A model generated the notes under the pieces. The model did no database searches. It was not told the DNA's origin and saw nothing but the letters and a program-made list of their open reading frames with translations. 33,902 nucleotides of DNA from Amycolatopsis coloradensis (GTDB taxonomy: Bacteria > Actinomycetota > Actinomycetes > Mycobacteriales > Pseudonocardiaceae), in assembly GCF_037997115.1 (NCBI RefSeq), contig NZ_CP150484.1, forward strand, positions 4,742,964-4,776,865, written 5' to 3'. This document shows, piece after piece, positions 30,766-33,902 of the stretch; the stretch's first letter is position 1; each line of letters begins with the position of its first letter. A program made the position numbers and the translations under genes.

Positions 30766-31824
30766 ATGACCATACCCACCGAACCGATCGGCAGTATTCC
30801 CCGTCCCGGCTATCTCATCGAAGCACTCGGTGAGCACGCGGCCGGACGGCTTGACGCCGACGGACTCGGCGAGTCGCGGGAACAAGCTCTCGTGGAGACG
30901 ATCAAACGGCTGGAAGAGACCGGCTCGCCGGTCATCACCGACGGCGAACAAGGTAAGCCGAGTTTCGCCACGTATCCCTTGGCTGGCCTCACTTCGCTGG
31001 CGCCCGACGGCGTCATCATCCCGTTCGCCGATGGGCACACCCGGCAGCTTCCCAGGCTGACCGCCGGACCGTTCCGCTATCAGGCCTACGCCGACGCCTA
31101 TCTGCGCGAAGCCAAGAAGTACGCGACTCGACCGGTGAAGCAGGCGGTGATCGCGGCTTCGGCGATCAGTCTCGTCTATCCCGGTGAAGAATTGGCCGGA
31201 TATGGCAAAGAACAGTTCCTCGCCGACCTGGTGAACGAGGCGGAGGCCGACATCCGCCGCAGTCTCGACGCGGGTGCGGACAGCGTCCAGATCGACTTCA
31301 CCGAAGCCCGGTTGTCGCTGAAGCTCGATCCGTCCGGCGGACTGCTGAAGTCCTTTGTGGACTTGAATAACACCGTACTGGACCGGTTCTCCGAGGAGGA
31401 GCGGAAGAGGATCGGCGTGCACACCTGTCCCGGCGGGGACCAGGACTCCGTGCACAGCCTGGACGTCGACTACGCCGAGCTGCTGCCGACGTTGTTCCGG
31501 TTGAACGTGGGCAACGTCTACGTCCAGCTGGCCAGCGAGGCGGATCCCGAGCGGGCGCTGCGGGTCATCGCCGAGCACTCTCGCCCGGAGCAGCGGGTCT
31601 TCGTCGGCGTGACCGATCCGATCGACCCGCGCGTCGAAACCGCCGAAGAGGTCCGGGACAGGGTTCTGCAGGCGGCGCGGTACATCCCGCCGGACCGGCT
31701 GGGCACCTGTGACGACTGCGGTTTCTCACCGTTCGCCGACGACACTTCGACGTCGCGGGACACCGCGTTCGCCAAGATCGCCGCCCGCGTCGAAGGTACG
31801 CGTCTCGCCGTCGAATCCCTCTGA
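30766..31824 (+). CDS. MetE-like cobalamin-independent methyltransferase (single domain)
   Basis: A 352-residue protein of the UROD/MetE-like superfamily, matching the C-terminal catalytic half of cobalamin-independent methionine synthase rather than the full enzyme of about 750 residues. Zinc ligands appear as His219 and Cys221 in GVHTCPGGD and Cys315 or Cys318 in CDDCGFSPF; the acidic stretch QIDFTEAR (176-183) matches the IDEP region. It probably transfers a methyl group to homocysteine or another thiol; the donor is unknown. ATG 30766 has GGGAGG nine bases ahead, and the longer upstream reading is not needed. It converges on the LysE gene with 23 bp between them. A palindrome upstream may be its operator. 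Confidence 0.88.
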   Translation: MTIPTEPIGSIPRPGYLIEALGEHAAGRLDADGLGESREQALVETIKRLEETGSPVITDGEQGKPSFATYPLAGLTSLAPDGVIIPFADGHTRQLPRLTAGPFRYQAYADAYLREAKKYATRPVKQAVIAASAISLVYPGEELAGYGKEQFLADLVNEAEADIRRSLDAGADSVQIDFTEARLSLKLDPSGGLLKSFVDLNNTVLDRFSEEERKRIGVHTCPGGDQDSVHSLDVDYAELLPTLFRLNVGNVYVQLASEADPERALRVIAEHSRPEQRVFVGVTDPIDPRVETAEEVRDRVLQAARYIPPDRLGTCDDCGFSPFADDTSTSRDTAFAKIAARVEGTRLAVESL

Positions 31825-31847
31825 GTTCGTGTGATGGGCGCCTTCGG

Positions 31848-32474
31848 TCAGTTCTGTACCGCGACCCGGATGCCGAGTCCGACCAGGAAGGTGCCCATCA
31901 CCGCGTCCATCGTGCGGCGCACCCTGCCGGAGCTGAAGAACCTCCGCAGCGAACCGACCAGCGTCGCCAGGACGAAGGTCCAGACGACGGCCACCGTGGT
32001 GGCCAGCACGGCCAGCTGCAGGGTTTGCGCTGTCGAGGCCGAATGCGGAAGGAACTGGGGGATCAGCGCGAGAAAGAACATCGCGACCTTCGGGTTGAGC
32101 AGGTTGGTGAGCAGTCCCTGCCGGAACGCCTCCTTGGGCGCGACGACGGGCGCCACCCTGTCCTTGAGTTCGCTGTAGTCGCCGCGGCGCACCGCCAGCC
32201 ACGCCTTGACGCCGAGGAAGATCAGGTACCCGGCACCGATCAGCTTCACCACGGTGAAGGCGATCGCCGACGCGGTGAGGATCGCCGCGACCCCGAGCGC
32301 GATCGCGACCACCCAGACGAAGACGCCGAGCGCGATACCGAGTCCGGCGGCGATCCCGGCCTTGCGCCCGCCGAGGATCGCGCTGCGGGTCACCACCAGG
32401 AAATCCGGGCCTGGTGCCATGGCACCGAGCAGGCAGATCAACACGAACGACAGTGCGGTGGTCCCGGAGATCAT
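31848..32474 (-). CDS. LysE family translocator
   Basis: A 208-residue membrane protein of the LysE/RhtB amino-acid exporter family. The start MISGTTALSFVLICLLGAMA leads into PGPDFLVVTRSAILGGRKAGIA, the family's conserved PGP motif, followed by five more hydrophobic helices and the LLNPKVAMFFLALIPQF motif. The likely substrate is an amino acid or small metabolite leaving the cell. Its ATG overlaps the stop of the upstream GNAT gene (ATGA), so the two form an operon. Confidence 0.92.
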   Translation of the reverse strand: MISGTTALSFVLICLLGAMAPGPDFLVVTRSAILGGRKAGIAAGLGIALGVFVWVVAIALGVAAILTASAIAFTVVKLIGAGYLIFLGVKAWLAVRRGDYSELKDRVAPVVAPKEAFRQGLLTNLLNPKVAMFFLALIPQFLPHSASTAQTLQLAVLATTVAVVWTFVLATLVGSLRRFFSSGRVRRTMDAVMGTFLVGLGIRVAVQN

Positions 32475-33037
32475 TTTTCGATGCTATCCGGTTCGTCGAT
32501 GTCCCTGGTCATGACAGCGCCCGGTACGTCGACGCCGTCGGGCGTCGTGACGGTGACCCGTTCGACTTCGGTGAAGCCGAACGACCGGTAGAGCGGGACA
32601 CCGGGCAGGGTCGCGGTCAGTGTCAGCGACGTGAATCCCTCGGCCTTCGCGGCGAGACGACAGGACTCGAGGATCGCGCGCCCGAGCCCGCGGCGTGTCC
32701 AGTCGCCGCGGACGAACATGGCGCGCACGCGCGCGGGTTCGGTGGCCGGATCGAGCGGACGGTCGTCGTCCGACGCGTCGCCGGCGCCCGCGTGGGTTTT
32801 GTTGCGCCTGCTCCAGCCTCCGCAGGCGACGATCTCGCCGTCCGTCTCGTGCACGAAGTAAGTGCCGTCTTCGATCAGCCGTAGGTCGAGGCGCGCGATA
32901 TGGTCCGCCGCGCTCGCGGTCTGCCTTTCGTCGTAGAACCGGGGGAACAACTCCAGCACCGAGGCCCGCATCAGCGCCGCGATGGCGGGCGCGTCGGCGA
33001 GGGTGGCCGCCCGCTGCGGCGGCGTGTCCATCGTCAT
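32471..33037 (-). CDS. GNAT family N-acetyltransferase
   Basis: A 188-residue acetyltransferase. The acetyl-CoA site is ARVRAMFVRGDWTRRGLGRAI (motif A, RRGLGR) and the C-terminal LYRSFGFTEVERV is motif B. A short insert (KTHAGAGDASDDDRPLDP) interrupts the middle. ATG 33037 gives MTMDTPPQRAATLADAP; TTG 33055 is possible but neither has a clear ribosome binding site. Coupling to LysE suggests a joint role in modifying and exporting a small amine or amino acid, which is inference. It is divergent from the alpha/beta hydrolase. Confidence 0.88.
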   Translation of the reverse strand: MTMDTPPQRAATLADAPAIAALMRASVLELFPRFYDERQTASAADHIARLDLRLIEDGTYFVHETDGEIVACGGWSRRNKTHAGAGDASDDDRPLDPATEPARVRAMFVRGDWTRRGLGRAILESCRLAAKAEGFTSLTLTATLPGVPLYRSFGFTEVERVTVTTPDGVDVPGAVMTRDIDEPDSIEK

Positions 33038-33085
33038 GTCGCGGAAGATAGCCAACGACCGCGGCCCGGACTATCGGATAATCAC

Positions 33086-33871
33086 GTGGTGATCACCGAC
33101 GACGGCTGCGAGCTGTGGACCTCGGCGACCGGCGGGGGCGAGCCGATCCTGTGCTGCCACGGCGGTCCCGGTCTGTGGGACATGTTCGGCACCCTCGATC
33201 TCGGTCCGCGGTTCCGGTTGATCCGGTGGGATCAGCGCGGTGCCGGGCGTTCGGAAGCGCGCGGTCCGTACACACTCGAACGGATGGTCGCCGACGTCGA
33301 CGCCGTCCGCGAGTGGCACGGCCTCGACCGCGTCGCGGTTCTCGGGCATTCGTGGGGTGCGCATCTCGGCCTCCTCTACGCGCTGGCGCGACCGGAACGA
33401 GTGAGCGCGCTCGTGTACGTGTCGGGTGTCGGCCTCGGTCACGATTGGCGCGCGGAGTTCGAGCGGAACTTCGAGCGAGTGGTGGGGGAGAAGCCTCGCG
33501 GCGAGGGCCGCGAAAGCGCGATATGGCAGTGGACGGCCGATTTCGTGGCCGACGGCGCGCGCCACGCCGAAGCGATGGCGACACCCTGGTTCCCGGTCAA
33601 CTACGAGGCGAACACGGCGCTCAGCGAGGAGATGCGGGCCGTGCCGGAGTCGGAGCTCGTCTCGGCCAGCGAGTCACTGCGGGTGCCGACACTGATCGTG
33701 GACGGCATGGCCGACAACCGGCCACGGTGGGCCGTCGACTCGTTGGAGCAGGCCCTGCCGTCGGTGAAGCGGGTGCGGATCGAGGATGTCGGGCACGTGC
33801 CGTGGCTGGAGGCGCCGGACGAGTTCCGTTCCGCTGTGACCGGCTTCCTGGGTAACCGCGGTGGGTCGTGA
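33086..33871 (+). CDS. Alpha/beta hydrolase, proline iminopeptidase-like
   Basis: A 261-residue hydrolase. The oxyanion loop is HGGPG (25-29), WDQRGAGRS is the family motif, Ser89 is the nucleophile in GHSWG, and the acid and base lie in VDGMADNRPRW and VGHVPWLE near the end. The WDQRGAGRS and HGGPG pattern is that of the proline iminopeptidase branch, though many esterases share it. Two adjacent GTG codons (33086, 33089) could start it. No Shine-Dalgarno is present, but GATAAT at 33077-33082 is a good -10, so a leaderless transcript starting at the GTG is likely. The stop codon falls inside a family B palindrome. Confidence 0.88.
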   Translation: MVITDDGCELWTSATGGGEPILCCHGGPGLWDMFGTLDLGPRFRLIRWDQRGAGRSEARGPYTLERMVADVDAVREWHGLDRVAVLGHSWGAHLGLLYALARPERVSALVYVSGVGLGHDWRAEFERNFERVVGEKPRGEGRESAIWQWTADFVADGARHAEAMATPWFPVNYEANTALSEEMRAVPESELVSASESLRVPTLIVDGMADNRPRWAVDSLEQALPSVKRVRIEDVGHVPWLEAPDEFRSAVTGFLGNRGGS

Positions 33872-33892
33872 GTGGCGATTCGGGTTAGAACC
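33865..33892. repeat. Palindromic repeat, family B (left half, cut by the window end)
   Basis: Positions 33865-33892 start GTCGTGAGTGGCGATTCGGG and end in GGTTAGAACC (33883-33892), the same ten bases as the centre of the full unit at 26922-26931. The right arm is missing because the sequence stops here. The unit overlaps the stop codon of the hydrolase gene. Confidence 0.8.
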
Positions 33893-33902
33893 AGATCGGA
33901 AG
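33893..33902. other. Terminal ten bases matching an Illumina adapter
   Basis: The window ends in AGATCGGAAG, identical to the first ten bases of the Illumina TruSeq adapter (AGATCGGAAGAGC). It begins directly after the dyad centre of a family B palindrome. A chance match at a given place is about one in a million, so this is probably adapter left at a contig end and not genomic sequence. Confidence 0.8.

Overview
The window is high-GC DNA with dense, ordinary bacterial genes and GTG/ATG starts behind AGGAGG-like sites. The gene set points to a filamentous actinomycete of the Pseudonocardiaceae, most likely Amycolatopsis or a close relative. It includes a cvnABCD conservon, a BTAD/NB-ARC/TPR (AfsR-like) regulator, an orphan XRE-DUF5753 regulator, Ku, a DinB2-type polymerase, and DUF2795, DUF3040 and DUF6131 small proteins. 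The genus is inference; no rRNA or tRNA gene was seen.

Layout. 1-3.2 kb: a class IV aminotransferase coupled to a membrane-anchored cyclophilin (ppiB), divergent from a glyoxalase II-like hydrolase and a small membrane protein. 3.2-6.7 kb: a tiny helical protein, a YibE/F membrane protein, and a GlxA-type AraC regulator divergent from a DJ-1/PfpI enzyme. 6.8-11.1 kb: the AfsR-like regulator converging on an erythromycin-esterase-like gene, with a strong shared terminator. 11.1-11.65 kb: a gene-free stretch packed with palindromes and a 17-bp tandem repeat. 11.65-14.6 kb: XRE-DUF5753 regulator, CYTH-CHAD protein, STAS anti-anti-sigma factor. 14.6-20.6 kb: a LigD-like protein whose ligase half has lost its catalytic residues, then a TetR-led heterodimeric ABC exporter. 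20.8-24.8 kb: the conservon with a styrene-monooxygenase-like flavoprotein as fifth gene. 24.9-28.7 kb: Ku, three small proteins, and ahcY behind a predicted SAH riboswitch. 28.7-33.9 kb: dinB2 with YciI, a DUF3040 protein, a MetE-like methyltransferase, LysE and GNAT genes, and an alpha/beta hydrolase.

Themes. (1) Methyl-cycle control: ahcY has a promoter whose expected start falls at P1 of an SAH aptamer, and the 3' strand of the aptamer pseudoknot also forms a terminator, which predicts an ON switch. (2) End-joining and ribonucleotide chemistry: Ku, a LigD-like protein with an intact 3'-phosphoesterase site and a dead ligase site, and a DinB2-type polymerase with an aliphatic steric gate lie within about 15 kb. 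(3) Two families of dispersed palindromes sit at gene 3' ends. One stops the sequence at the right edge of the window, where the last ten bases match the start of an Illumina adapter, so the window probably ends at a true contig end.

Only reading by eye was possible. Family names rest on recognised motifs, not searches.
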